A DNA stretch of 64,000 nt from Arctopsyche grandis (Eukaryota > Arthropoda > Insecta > Trichoptera > Hydropsychidae): positions 30,320,986 through 30,384,985 of the forward strand of contig NC_135355.1 of the NCBI RefSeq assembly GCF_051622035.1. The letters run 5' to 3'. Made by a program: the position numbers and the translations under genes. The notes under the pieces are model-generated. The model did not search any database, was not told the origin of the DNA, and worked only from the letters and a program-made list of their open reading frames with translations. Shown piece by piece: positions 1 to 9,785 of this stretch. Positions within the stretch are counted from its first letter, which is position 1, and each line of letters begins with the position of its first letter.

Positions 1-1400
1 GACTTATATACAATTTTAATGGTATACAATGTGTCAAATAAATGCCGCACGTTCATGGAAAAATAAAAACAACATCATCAAACTAATGACCGATGGTAAA
101 AAAAGTAGAAAAAAACGTTGTATTCAGATAAAACAATGCTGAAGACGAGCCAAGCTCATTAATTTGTCAAAATTCTTTCAGGCGATTTACACGTAAAACC
201 GATTCGCTGAAATAATAGGGGAAATAAATAACACAAACTTTACGATTAACTCAACGATGACCAACCATGCAAAAATAAAATTTATATTTATATTAAATGT
301 AGAAATTTTATTCGAATCAGTCGTGTGTCGTTCGATCCGGCGAATGCCGTCTAGAATTTGCATCATCTTATATCATAATTATAATTTAAAATTATAATTC
401 CAGTCATTTTGTTTTTATTTTTCAAAGGTATGTATAAATTGCTGCTTTAAATTTCGTACAGTATCGGTTTGGATTCAATCACAACTTATAGTATCTAATC
501 GGCTGTTGAAAAAAAAAAAACAAACAAATGAAGTGTCTTTCGTGTTATGTTACATTTTACGATTTATAACACATAACTTATGTATTGTAAATTGTAATTT
601 TGAAAATGTGAGTAATTAATCAAGAATCCGATGGGTAGAAGTATTGCAATCAGCAACAAACAAGCGATCGAGAGAATTAACAAGACTTTAGTGAACAGGT
701 ATTTTTTTTATTATATTATATTATATGTATTGTATTGAAAAATAAAATAGCATAATTCTTAACCTCCACTGTCAATCGCAAACTATTCTTGAATCCTTTT
801 ATCCGGATGAGTGTCCGAATTGAAGCTTTACAATTCTTTGAGAGTTCAGAAAATATTTGGCAGAGTCGACTTGTTAAATAAAAGAATCGTAGATAAAGAC
901 GTTTCCTAATGTTTCATGGAAATATCTACATATTTAACACGACAGTCAAAGTATAGTGTGGTTATGTTATCTTTTTAATTTAACGATTTCGGTTTTTGTA
1001 CTGAACGTTCAAATACGTACAGCTATTTTAAAACATTTTAATTTCATAAAAAATAATTTAAGCCAAAACTAGCGTTAATTTAAAATTTTTGGAGAATTGT
1101 TCTGATCTGCGAATGCTGGTTTGCCAAGTTTTGCCATATTTTAAGACGGTTATCAAATCGTTTGCGCAATGAGCCTTGGTTAAACAAGCAGCGGCTGAAA
1201 ATGTGTCTTTAAAGTGGATTTTAAGTGAACGTGACGTAATTATTGATCATCGGTACTAACTGGATGTCTATAAAATAAATATAATGACCGATTTGAAAAC
1301 ACATATTAATAAAATTCTTAAATTGAGAAAAACGGAGATTTCCAAATAAGAATTTCACATTTGTCACTAGTTAAAGTATCTTGGCGAAGTTAAAGTATCT
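1..1400. other. upstream non-coding DNA
   Basis: AT-rich sequence with no credible coding exon, RNA gene or recognised element. It presumably lies 5' of shakB or within an untranslated part of it. Confidence 0.4.
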
Positions 1401-1401
1401 T

Positions 1402-1457
1402 GACTAATGATAAAGCTATCTACATACATATGTATGTAGATAGCTTTATCATTAGTC
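1402..1457. repeat. 56-bp perfect palindrome
   Basis: The 28 bases from 1402 (GACTAATGATAAAGC...) are exactly the reverse complement of the next 28, with no spacer. It would extrude as a perfect cruciform. Its right end lies one base from the 5' end of a Helitron-like copy at 1459. Confidence 0.95.
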
Positions 1458-1458
1458 A

Positions 1459-1647
1459 TCTAATATATAATTTCGAAAGAGACTTTTAAGTATGTATGTA
1501 ACTATTATATTATTGGTTCGTAAATCCGTGACGTCATCGAACAAATGAATATATTCAAATAAATTTAATAAATTGGTCACTATTAGATTGGCCATGTTTA
1601 AGTGTTTTATATTACAAATACCGAGCGAAGCCGGGTAAAAACAATAG
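1459..1647 (+). mobile_element. non-autonomous Helitron-like element, family H1
   Basis: Starts TCTAATATATAATTTCGAA after an A and ends in a GC-rich hairpin-like segment (CGAGCGAAGCCGGGT) followed by ATAG and a T. TC at the 5' end, a short hairpin plus CTRR-type 3' end, and insertion between A and T are Helitron hallmarks. There is no coding capacity. At least seven further copies or fragments lie in this window. Confidence 0.65.
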
Positions 1648-1928
1648 TTATAAAAATGTAACATGGAAACGTCACTTGAGAAGTGTTTGTAGAAGTCTTT
1701 TATATTATAAAATTTTATGTAAAGGATTCATTCGAAGTCAAATTTTTGAAAGATAAGAGCCTTTTGAACATTTTGGAAAATATTCGCTATGTGGACTTGT
1801 GCGATTCAATTAAATGATTTTAAATTTAAAAAGTCACTGGTTAAAAGCACACACAATTCCTTAAAATTTCGTAATAACCAAGTATTTAGAACGTATTAAA
1901 ATATTTCGTAATATAAATTTATTATAAA

Positions 1929-2163
1929 CTAGTTGTTTTACCCGGCTTCGCTCAGTATTTGTAATATAAACAGCTTAAACATGGCGAATCTAATAATAAA
2001 TATTCATTTGTTTTTATATTAAATTTATTTGAATCGAAAAAAAAACATAGATTAATTAAAAATCGAATCGTCGTTATAGAAACTTTCCATACAGTTAGTT
2101 CCCAACCAACATTACATATTTTTTTACATACAAAGTCTCTTTTGAAATCATATGTATATGAGA
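1929..2163 (-). mobile_element. Helitron-like element, family H1
   Basis: Minus-strand copy: on the plus strand it opens A|CTAGTTGTTTTACCCGG and closes ...GAGA|T. It shares the AAACATGGCGAATCTAATA core with the copies at 8958 and 45730. Confidence 0.65.
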
Positions 2164-2509
2164 TAAAATACTGTTAAGTATATTTGTTTGAGATCATGAA
2201 AATATGTGTGTTTGTATTTTGTTATACATATTTGAAAGTTTTCGTTATTTCGGTGTTCTTTATAACGGAATTTAAATGTGCACATCGGAAAATGCATCTC
2301 TCATTTACGATTAAAAAAAAAAAAGAAAATGCTATTGGTTCTGAATTCTGCTAATTCGAATTAATTCAACAGTTCGAAAATTGGCCAATAGATGTCACTA
2401 ACTATATAAAATTTGAATTTTGAATTGAAATTTAATTTTCAATCATACACACGCACATTTGTAGGCGTATTGTTTATGAAAGTTCTATTTAATGTGAGAT
2501 TTGTGCTTG

Positions 2510-2637
2510 TGGTGTTTAGGGAGGGGGCGCAGTTGTGGGGGCGCCGCGCCCGCCGGTGTCGCGGGGCACCACGCGGACCGGAGCCCCTGAGGGCGAAGCG
2601 CTCGACGCGCCCCCCTCAACAGCGAACCTCACCAGGC
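2510..2637 (+). promoter_or_regulatory. GC-rich 5' flank/5' UTR of upstream shakB start
   Basis: A sharply GC- and CpG-rich block in AT-rich surroundings ends directly at the ATG at 2638. It contains GGGGCGCC and CGCGGGGCACC runs. Its position immediately before the proposed 14-codon first exon suggests promoter or 5' UTR. No clear TATA box or initiator was identified. An open frame running through it (2413-2763) is in a different frame from the exon and looks fortuitous. Confidence 0.45.
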
Positions 2638-2679
2638 ATGGAATTCTTCACGGCACTATACACCTTTCTCTCATCGGGG
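2638..2679 (+). CDS. shakB: shakB upstream isoform, coding exon 1 (14 codons)
   Basis: Short first exon encoding MEFFTALYTFLSSG, followed by a strong donor (GTGAGT at 2680). It ends in phase 0, and the next acceptor exon at 2911 opens in phase 0. Joined, they place the conserved Phe-Arg-Leu before the first membrane segment at residue 25, against residue 24 in the 19183 isoform. That length match is the main support. No transcript evidence is available, and the exact ATG is an inference. Confidence 0.7.
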
Positions 2680-2910
2680 GTGAGTTTTCATCTTATTTCA
2701 ATCTTTTGCCCCTCATTTCCAAAACACTATCTTACCTATCTACATATGTATGTATGTGCATAGCGTTCGCACATAATAATAGGTAGTGTGTTTGTGTCTG
2801 AAATTGGAACTGAGATGCGTGCGCATGGTTTATGTCTCGCCGCACTGTGGTGCATCGAAATCTATCCAGATCGGATTTATTTATTTATATAGGTACATAT
2901 ATGTTTTCAG

Positions 2911-3044
2911 GCTAATCCTGCTTGTACGGAATCGACCGCCTTCAGGCTGAATTGTGGAGCTACGGCAGCTATACTGATCACTTTTTCGGTAGTCGTCACG
3001 ACCAGGCAGTATGTCGGAAATCCTATCGATTGCATACACACCAG
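2911..3044 (+). CDS. shakB: shakB upstream isoform, coding exon 2 (first membrane segment)
   Basis: The acceptor ATGTTTTCAG precedes it and GTAAAT follows it. It encodes the first membrane segment and start of extracellular loop 1, including [15 protein letters not shown], identical to the parallel stretch of the 19183 exon. The preceding residues ([19 protein letters not shown]) are diverged from the usual FRLH consensus. It ends with two bases of an Arg codon completed at 4214. Confidence 0.9.
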
Positions 3045-3510
3045 GTAAATGTATGGCTTGCTTGTTGGATACTTTCAAAACTATGAAGTGGATTCAAAAA
3101 AAAAAAGTTGGTACTCGTGAGTAAGGAACTCACAGCTGTAGTCGTCCATTTCATAGTTTTGACCAAGACTTGTTTTATGTTTTCTAGAAACAATCTATTG
3201 AGGTTTGTCTATTAAAAAAATGCAAAAAATTTAAATAAACTGTGATAAAAAATGTAAGTGACAAGATTGTGTTGCGCCATCAGTAAGTTTTCGGTAGTAG
3301 TGATGTCAATTGTCAGTGGCGTCAATTGTCAGTAGGCTAACAATTCGATAAAATGGCAAAAAAATTATATAAAAAATGCATATCCTTTCACATTTTGAGT
3401 CGTAAACATCGAAAACTGCCAAAAAAAACAGTCTTTGTTAAGCTAAATGTTGAGTGATGTGACGCAACACCAACTTTCATTCTACGTCCAGAGTATGTAA
3501 TAGTAAGAAC

Positions 3511-3600
3511 TAGGGTTTCTGATTTCCCGGACTTTTTCCATTCCCGGGACACGGGATGGAGTTCAGGATCGTTCCCGAGATTCCCGGTATCCTAGGACAT
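3511..3600 (+). mobile_element. transposon-like terminal sequence, left member of an inverted pair
   Basis: TAGGGTTTCTGATTTCCCGG followed by several CCCGGGA-type blocks. The reverse complement of 7144-7230 begins TAGGGTTTCTGTATTCCCGG and continues in parallel for about 85 bases with scattered mismatches. No matching target-site duplication was found at the two outer ends, so this may be two solo ends rather than one 3.7-kb element. It lies in the intron between shakB exons 2 and 3 of the upstream isoform. Confidence 0.6.
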
Positions 3601-4213
3601 ATGATGTAAGAATTATTTTTTCAATATAATAATTTTTTTATCAATATAAAATTTATTTATTTAAAATAAATTAAAAAAAAGTAAAAAGTATTAAGTGGAT
3701 AAAATATAATAATAAAAATAAATTTATTTGAAAAAGAATTCTTAAGAATATTAAAATATTCAAATGAGAATCCAAAACCCTATTTCTAGATTTGGTATAA
3801 ATATATATACATATTTCAAGCTTGTAGTAGGAAAAATCATTTACCGTTTATCGGTTTATGCAATATGACGGTAAATTTAAATCCCTACTAAACATCAATC
3901 GTCAAATCGGGTAAACTACAGCATTTAGAAGTCATTGTGGCACCTTACGGTTTCTTTTTTCTTTAAATAAAAATGAAAGCATCTGTAATTTTTTTTATAT
4001 AGTAATATATCACCGGCATAATTACAGCAACTAAATGCTTCACATTTATGGTAACAATAAATAAGTTCGTCGCGACTTTGGCAACGTTTGTGTTGACATT
4101 GTTGCGTAAAGTGTGTGCTAATTAACTGACCTGGCCACTTTATTGTGTGACAAATTTTCTCACCCACCGATGATGATGATAATGATGATGTTTACGATGT
4201 GCTTTTTGCTCAG

Positions 4214-4391
4214 GGATATACCCGAGGATGTACTCAACACGTATTGCTGGATACATTCCACCTACACTGTGACGCGTGATGGCATTCTCGGAAAAGATAC
4301 AGCATATCCTGGCGTCAGAAGTGGGTCATCTTCATCGGAACGTCGTCCAGCTAAATACTATCAATGGGTTGCATTTGTACTTTTCATACAG
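4214..4391 (+). CDS. shakB: shakB upstream isoform, coding exon 3 (loop 1 to start of membrane segment 2)
   Basis: Follows TTTTTGCTCAG and ends at CAG|GTGAGT in phase 0. It encodes [19 protein letters not shown], nearly identical to the equivalent part of the 19183 exon, then a variable stretch, then KYYQWVAFVLFIQ, the innexin motif of membrane segment 2. Splicing to 38577 keeps frame. The exon sits between two inverted transposon-like ends (about 3511 and 7230). Confidence 0.92.
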
Positions 4392-5070
4392 GTGAGTCTT
4401 GTGCAGTTTATTATTTTTACTATTTTTTTCATAATGTTTGACTACATATGAGTAATTGGACATATATACACATACATATGTACATATATGTATATAATAC
4501 AGACAAATTGTGTTCTTGGAGTATAAAGGTAAGACCTAATTTTATTTTATTTTTATAAATTTCATTTTTACCACAGGTGCCATAACAGTTCGCCCTCAAG
4601 CGAGACCTATAGCCAAACTTGTACATAAATACTAAATATATTCTGCAATGTAGTTGAACATATATTATTAACAATAAAAAAATTCGGATTTGCAAGAAGC
4701 AGAGGGGGAGGAGGAGGTAGGATGCCGATTTTATTCAATTCGTTACAACAATTAAGTTAAATAAAATGGAAAACTCTAAAAGGAGATGGTAAATCTGGGT
4801 TTTTAATAACGATCCAGATCTTGACAGCAGCGTATATGAATCGAATAATTACTCGATTCCGGTTGGGATTTGAACCTACCACCTCTCTACTGGTAAACAA
4901 TTTTTTAAGCAGTGGATCGATCATCTAAGGTAGCATTTTAATGATAGTAATAATTCGAAATAAAAAAACGATTAAGTTCTGTTCGGTTCAGAGCGCTCGA
5001 TAATTTTTTAATGACAGCACTCGATAATTTGCAAAACATGATTTTGATTTTTTTATTGTGTCTATTATAA

Positions 5071-5180
5071 TCTAATATATAATTTGGAAAGAGACTTTGT
5101 ATATACATATGTATGTATGTATGTATCCTTCATTCGGTCGTAGATCCGTGACGTCATCGAACAAATGATTCGATTTATTT
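5071..5180 (+). mobile_element. Helitron-like 5' end fragment, family H1
   Basis: A|TCTAATATATAATTTGGAAA through GACGTCATCGAACAAATGA matches the 5' half of the copy at 1459. The usual 3' end is missing. Instead the sequence runs into the GC-rich tandem array that starts near 5225. Confidence 0.55.
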
Positions 5181-5224
5181 TTTTTTCGATTCATAGGCGC
5201 CGATTCGATTTTTTTCGATTCGAA

Positions 5225-6622
5225 TTCAACGCAGGGGGTGCAAGGGACGCAGCCTGATGGGGCACAGGGGGGCGCAGATTGATGGGGCGCAAAGGCTCAA
5301 AGGCGCAAAGGCGCAAAGGCGCAAAGGCGCAAAGGCGCAAAGGCGCAAAGGCGCAAAGGCGAAGGCAAAGGCTCAGGGGGGCGCCTAAGGCGAAACCCTA
5401 GAAGGTAAAGGCTCAGGGGGCTAGGACGGCGAAGCCATAAAAGGCAAAGGCTCACGGGGCGCCGAGGGCAAAGCCCTAGAAAGCAAAGGCTCAGGGGGCT
5501 CCGAGGGCAAAACCCTAGAAGGCAAGGGCTCACGGGGGTGCCGAGGGCGAAACCCTAAAAGGCAAAGGCTCACGGGGCGCCGAGGGCAAAGCCCTAGAAA
5601 GCAAAGGCTCAGGGGGGCGCCGAGAGCGAAGGCCTAAAAGGAAAAGGTTCACGGGGCGCCGAGGGCGAAGCTGTAAAAGGCAAAGGCTCACGGGGCACCG
5701 AGGGCGAAGCTCTAAAAGGCAAAGGCTCAGGGGGGCGTTGAGGGCGAAGCCCTAGAAGGCAAAGGCTCAGGGGGCGCTGAGGGCGAAGCCCTAAAAGGCA
5801 AAGGCTCACGGGGCGCTGAGGGCGAAGCTCTAAAAGGCAAAGGCTCAGGGGGCGCCGAGGGCGAAGCTCTAAAAGGCAAAGACTCAGGGGGCGCCGAGGG
5901 CGAAGCCCTAGAGGGCAAAGGTTCAGGGGGCGCCGAGGGCGATGCCCTAGAAGGCAAAGGCTCAGGGGGGCGTTGAGGGCGAAGCCCTAGAAGGCAAAGG
6001 CTCAGGGGCGCGTTGAGGGCGAAGCCCTAGAAGGCAAAGGTTCAGAGGGCTCCGAGGGCGAAGCCTTAGAAGGCAAGGGCGCAGGGGGCGCCGAGGGCGA
6101 AGCTCTAAAAGGCAAAGGCTCAGGGCGCGCCGAGGGCGAAGCCTTAGAAGGCAAAGGCTCAGGGGGCTCCGAGGGCGAAGCCCTTGAAGGCAAAGGCTCA
6201 GGAGGGCGCCGAGAGCGAAGGCCTAAAAGGCAAAGGCTCACGGGGCACCGAGGGCGAAGCTCTAAAAGGCAAAGGCTCACGGGGCGCCGAGGGCGAAGCT
6301 CTAAAAGGCAAAGGCTCAGGGGGGTGCCGACAGCGAAGGCCTAAAAGGCAAAGGCTCACGGGGCACCGAGGGCGAAGCTCTAAAAGGCAAAGGCTCACGG
6401 GGCGCCGAAGGCAAAGCTGTAAAAGGCAAAGGCTCACGGGGCACCGAGGGCGGAGCTCTAGAAGGCAAAGGCTCAGGGGGCTCCGAGGGCGAAGCCCTAG
6501 AAGGCAAGGGCGCAGGGGGCGCCGAGGGCGAAGCCCTAGAAGGCAAAGGCTCAGGGGGCGTTGAGGGCGAAGCCCTAGAAGGTAAAGGCTCAGGGGGCGC
6601 CGAGGGCGAAGCCCTAAAAGTA
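5225..6622. repeat. GC-rich minisatellite: 8-bp sub-array then about 32 copies of a 39-bp unit
   Basis: Positions 5291-5360 are tandem AAAGGCGC (8 bp). From about 5370 the unit is 39 bp (for example GGCGCCGAGGGCGAAGC, then CCTAGAAGGCAAAGGCTCA). Copies vary at a few sites (CTAG or CTAA, CAGGGGG or CACGGGG, GCCGAG or GTTGAG). Because 39 is a multiple of three, several frames stay open on both strands, giving Pro/Ser/Arg/Leu-rich or Gly/Lys-rich virtual proteins. I consider these non-coding. Each unit contains GGGCGAAGCCC, a 4-bp stem hairpin often followed by TAG. It lies in the intron after shakB exon 4214-4391. Confidence 0.93.
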
Positions 6623-6639
6623 AAACATTTTCTCGACTG

Positions 6640-7143
6640 CACGAAGGGAAATAATAAATCAAATTCTCAAAGGTTTCTTGTTTAACAGTAAAATTAGTTT
6701 GTTGTTTAACAGAAACAGTAAATAACATTCCTAGAACGTGGAAATTTTCTGAGCATAATGGTTCTGTGCGTTTGGACAAAATCGTTTCTTGTTATAATAT
6801 TTTTGGAAAATCTTACTACCGAAGGACTTAAACTTATCGATGAATTATTCTGAGAATTTATAATTAAAATCGAAGAAAGTAGAAACCTAAAACTGATTTT
6901 TTAACAAGAATTTTTAATAATTCTAATTTTAAACAGAACAAAACATTCTTTAATTAAAGCGAATGTACATATGTACATATATCCTACGGTGAAACTATTT
7001 TGAAGCGAGTATATCTTCTTGTATTGACGATTTTACAATGGAAGAAACTCTTTTAGATTCGAATGAGGATGAAACAATTGTGTTTGACGATGAAGGCTAT
7101 ATAAAAAATATATTAAATTGAAAAAAAATGTTTTTTTGATGTG
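6640..7143 (+). other. intronic DNA with a possible degenerate element ORF end
   Basis: AT-rich sequence between the minisatellite and the right-hand inverted terminal sequence. A short open stretch at 7038-7121 (MEETLLDSNEDETIVFDDEG...) is acidic and could be the decayed end of an element-encoded protein, but I cannot identify it. Confidence 0.2.
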
Positions 7144-7230
7144 TTCCGGGATCCCGGGAATCCCGGGAACGATCCCTGGCTCCGTACCGTGTCCCGGTAA
7201 TTGAAAAAGTCCGGGAATACAGAAACCCTA
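7144..7230 (-). mobile_element. transposon-like terminal sequence, right member of an inverted pair
   Basis: CCGGGATCCCGGGAATCCCG through AGAAACCCTA is the inverted counterpart of 3511-3600. It is rich in CCCGGG palindromes. Confidence 0.6.
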
Positions 7231-7324
7231 ATATTGATTTAAATATTCGAATATAATATACACTAAAAAGTTTATACGAGTTGATTAACTGATTTACGCG
7301 ATCATTCTAAAGTTTGCACAATAA

Positions 7325-7830
7325 TTGAGCTTCGGCGTACGCACACGTGAATCCACTGATGATTCAGTCATCGCTTTCAGACAGTCATCGTATCAGAAAT
7401 AAAGCTTTCAGCCACCGGCGAATCTTCGGAAATCGGGACAGGATGCGCCGTAATCGCGCTCCGTTGAATCATATCCGATTCGACCTGCAGATATTCGGGA
7501 ATTTCCGATGGTCAGGAATGTCTATAATTAAAAGTGGCCATCGTGTGCGGCAGGATTTCGCGGACACCCTGTGTACAAACACGAACGTTTCGAAAGCACT
7601 CTAAACTAACAACCGAACGCGCGTTCGCGTCGACGACGAGTAAACTGCGGCTCAAAGCGACGCGACGCGACGCATCCGGCTCAAAGGATTCAATTTTAAT
7701 TGCATTCGAGCAACTGCATGCGAATTTATGCACATCTTGACCACGTGCAGGCCAGGCCCTCGCGGAAGTTTCGACTTTCATGAGCGTGAAGTTTCAACGA
7801 AGACGATCGTCGAACATTATGCACGTACTG
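7325..7830. promoter_or_regulatory. CpG-rich island in shakB intron
   Basis: About 500 bases with many CG dinucleotides (for example GAACGCGCGTTCGCGTCGACG near 7615 and GCGACGCGACGCGACGC near 7658) inside an AT-rich intron. No exon with a conserved protein was found and its open frames conflict. It could be an alternative non-coding first exon, promoter or enhancer of shakB. Confidence 0.35.
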
Positions 7831-8419
7831 GTAAATAGAAATGTTATTTCTAGATGTTTCTATTCGCATTTTGAAGAAAGGAAGTCGGTACACGGTTTCA
7901 GCATATGTGCCAAAAGTGACTGTGTAGGCAATCCGGTGCCAAAGCAAAATAATGCTTTGAGGCTATTTTTTTTTATTATTATTTGCCTATATATTTGTGT
8001 GATTCGTTTTTATTAGAATCCATATCATATAATATTAGATGTACATATATGAAAGTACAACCATACGTATACATATAATATGTAGATCTATGAATTTTGA
8101 ATTAAAATATTACGAATTACATATAATACATATTTAAACATAATGGTTTGATCAGGTTACGTTACATTTGGAATCCGATCACATTTAGTTTTAGAACGTG
8201 TGGTCTTTAGCGGTTTATATACAGTGGTCCCCATGCTATCTATTATCATTTATATGAGAAAAATGAACGTGATAAAATTTCAATTTATTTCTATGACATA
8301 TACGTATGTATGTATACAAAAAATGTATTCTTAATTTGATAAAATTGGCATTCAAATAGTAAATGCAATTGTCACGATATGTTTTTGTAAGGATGTGAAA
8401 TGAGACTCGTTAGTATCTT

Positions 8420-9785
8420 TACTTTACCTATGTACATATGTATGTACGTAGTAAAAATAGATGAAGTTTTGTGATCATGGGATTTTGTGATTCGAACTTG
8501 AGGTTTCGATTGATTTCAGCTCAGAATCAATCACTGATCACATGTTCATGATCTAGAAAAAAAGTGTATTTTGGGGATTTTTTAAACACCACTTCTATCG
8601 AACTGAAACTTAGTATCGGTTACTATGCTTATGAAATGCTTGAATGAAATGCTTATCGATACGATGCTATTTGTTTTTCAAATTTTTAAGTTGACCGGAG
8701 TTGGTACCTTACCTTATAGGTGTCCTTTTTTTAAGTTTGTACATACATATATTCAATTATATCCTAAGTCACTCAACGTATTAAAATAAAACTTTTTTAC
8801 ATGTAATAGAAATGATAAATTTCATTCACTGATATTTTTAAAATATTTTTAAATAAATCAAGGTTTTTTATATTTTTCTCAGAAACCTTTGGGTGTATCT
8901 AGAATTTCATATGTATGTATATAGAAGTTTAAACTTAATACCGACTTTTACTATATACTAGTTGTTTTACCCGGCTTCGCTCAGTATTTGTAATATTAAC
9001 AGCTTAAACATGGCGAATCTAATAGTAAATATTCATTAGTTTTTTTATTAAATTTATTTGAATCGAAAAAAGTATAATATTCAACCAATTGAATTGTCGT
9101 CATAGAAACTTTGTTTAATTAACGAAGTTCCCATCCAAAGATACTTACATATATACAGATATATGTACATACTTACATACTTACATACAAAGTCTCTTTC
9201 GAAATTATATATTAGATAAGATTTAGTGTAGTTCCGTCAAACGGAAGCGGCAGTTTACTCTTGTTCGCTTTTTTTTTCGACCTTTCAAATATTTTTTTGC
9301 TCTTCATGAGATAATTCAAGTATAATTATTGTATCAGTGTGATGAAAATAAAAATAATAATCATTAAATTTAATAAACCGAAAGTGGGAATTTTTCCTCT
9401 AAGAAAAGTCAAAAATGTGATCACACGATTGCTTCCACACCATTGAACTTATTGAACTAAAACTAAACCGGAAGTAGTAATCTTTCTTAAAACAATATTT
9501 CATTATTCTATTTTGACCTTTTAAATCTTGATATTTAATGTTTTTAATATTTATAGTGATGTTAAATAATAAAACAATTTTGAAAAAAATTCGACAACCG
9601 GAAGTAGAAATTTTGTTTTGTGTGAGTTTCACTACATTAGCGCTCAAACTTGTATCGAAAATGCTCTCATAGCCGGTATGTGTGAACGTATGTGTTCGTC
9701 ATTATAGAATTTTATTTTTTTATTTTTTATTTTCCTAAAATACAAAGATAAAGTGATGGGTTATTCACATCCAATTTTTTTTATT
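8420..9785 (+). repeat. dispersed CCGGAAGT-bearing repeat, copy D1
   Basis: Shares its order of blocks with the copy at 49648-51412: GTAAAAATAGATGAAGTTTT, GATCATG blocks, GACCGGA...GGTACC, AACCGGAAGTAG blocks, and a terminal GATAAAGT.ATGGGTT. It has one internal unit where the other copy has three. A Helitron-like element (8958-9216) is inserted in it. The family is unclassified; no coding region was recognised. Confidence 0.75.
8958..9216 (-). mobile_element. Helitron-like element, family H1, nested in repeat D1
   Basis: Plus strand opens A|CTAGTTGTTTTACCCGGC and closes TTTCGAAATTATATATTAGA|T. The flanking repeat resumes directly on both sides when compared with 50160-50200, as expected for insertion between A and T without a target duplication. 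Confidence 0.75.

Noticed and set aside
2413..2763. 116-codon frame across the GC island
   Set aside because: It conflicts in frame with the well-supported shakB first exon and has no family match; open only because of local GC richness.
4840..4925. tRNA-like B-box (minus strand GGTTCAAATCCC)
   Set aside because: No matching A box or cloverleaf could be drawn, and the SINE body found elsewhere is absent; possibly a remnant but not callable.
5297..6779. Overlapping open frames on both strands encoding Pro/Ser/Arg- or Gly/Lys-rich proteins
   Set aside because: They follow mechanically from a stop-free 39-bp (13-codon) tandem repeat; several frames are equally open and there is no start, splice or family support.
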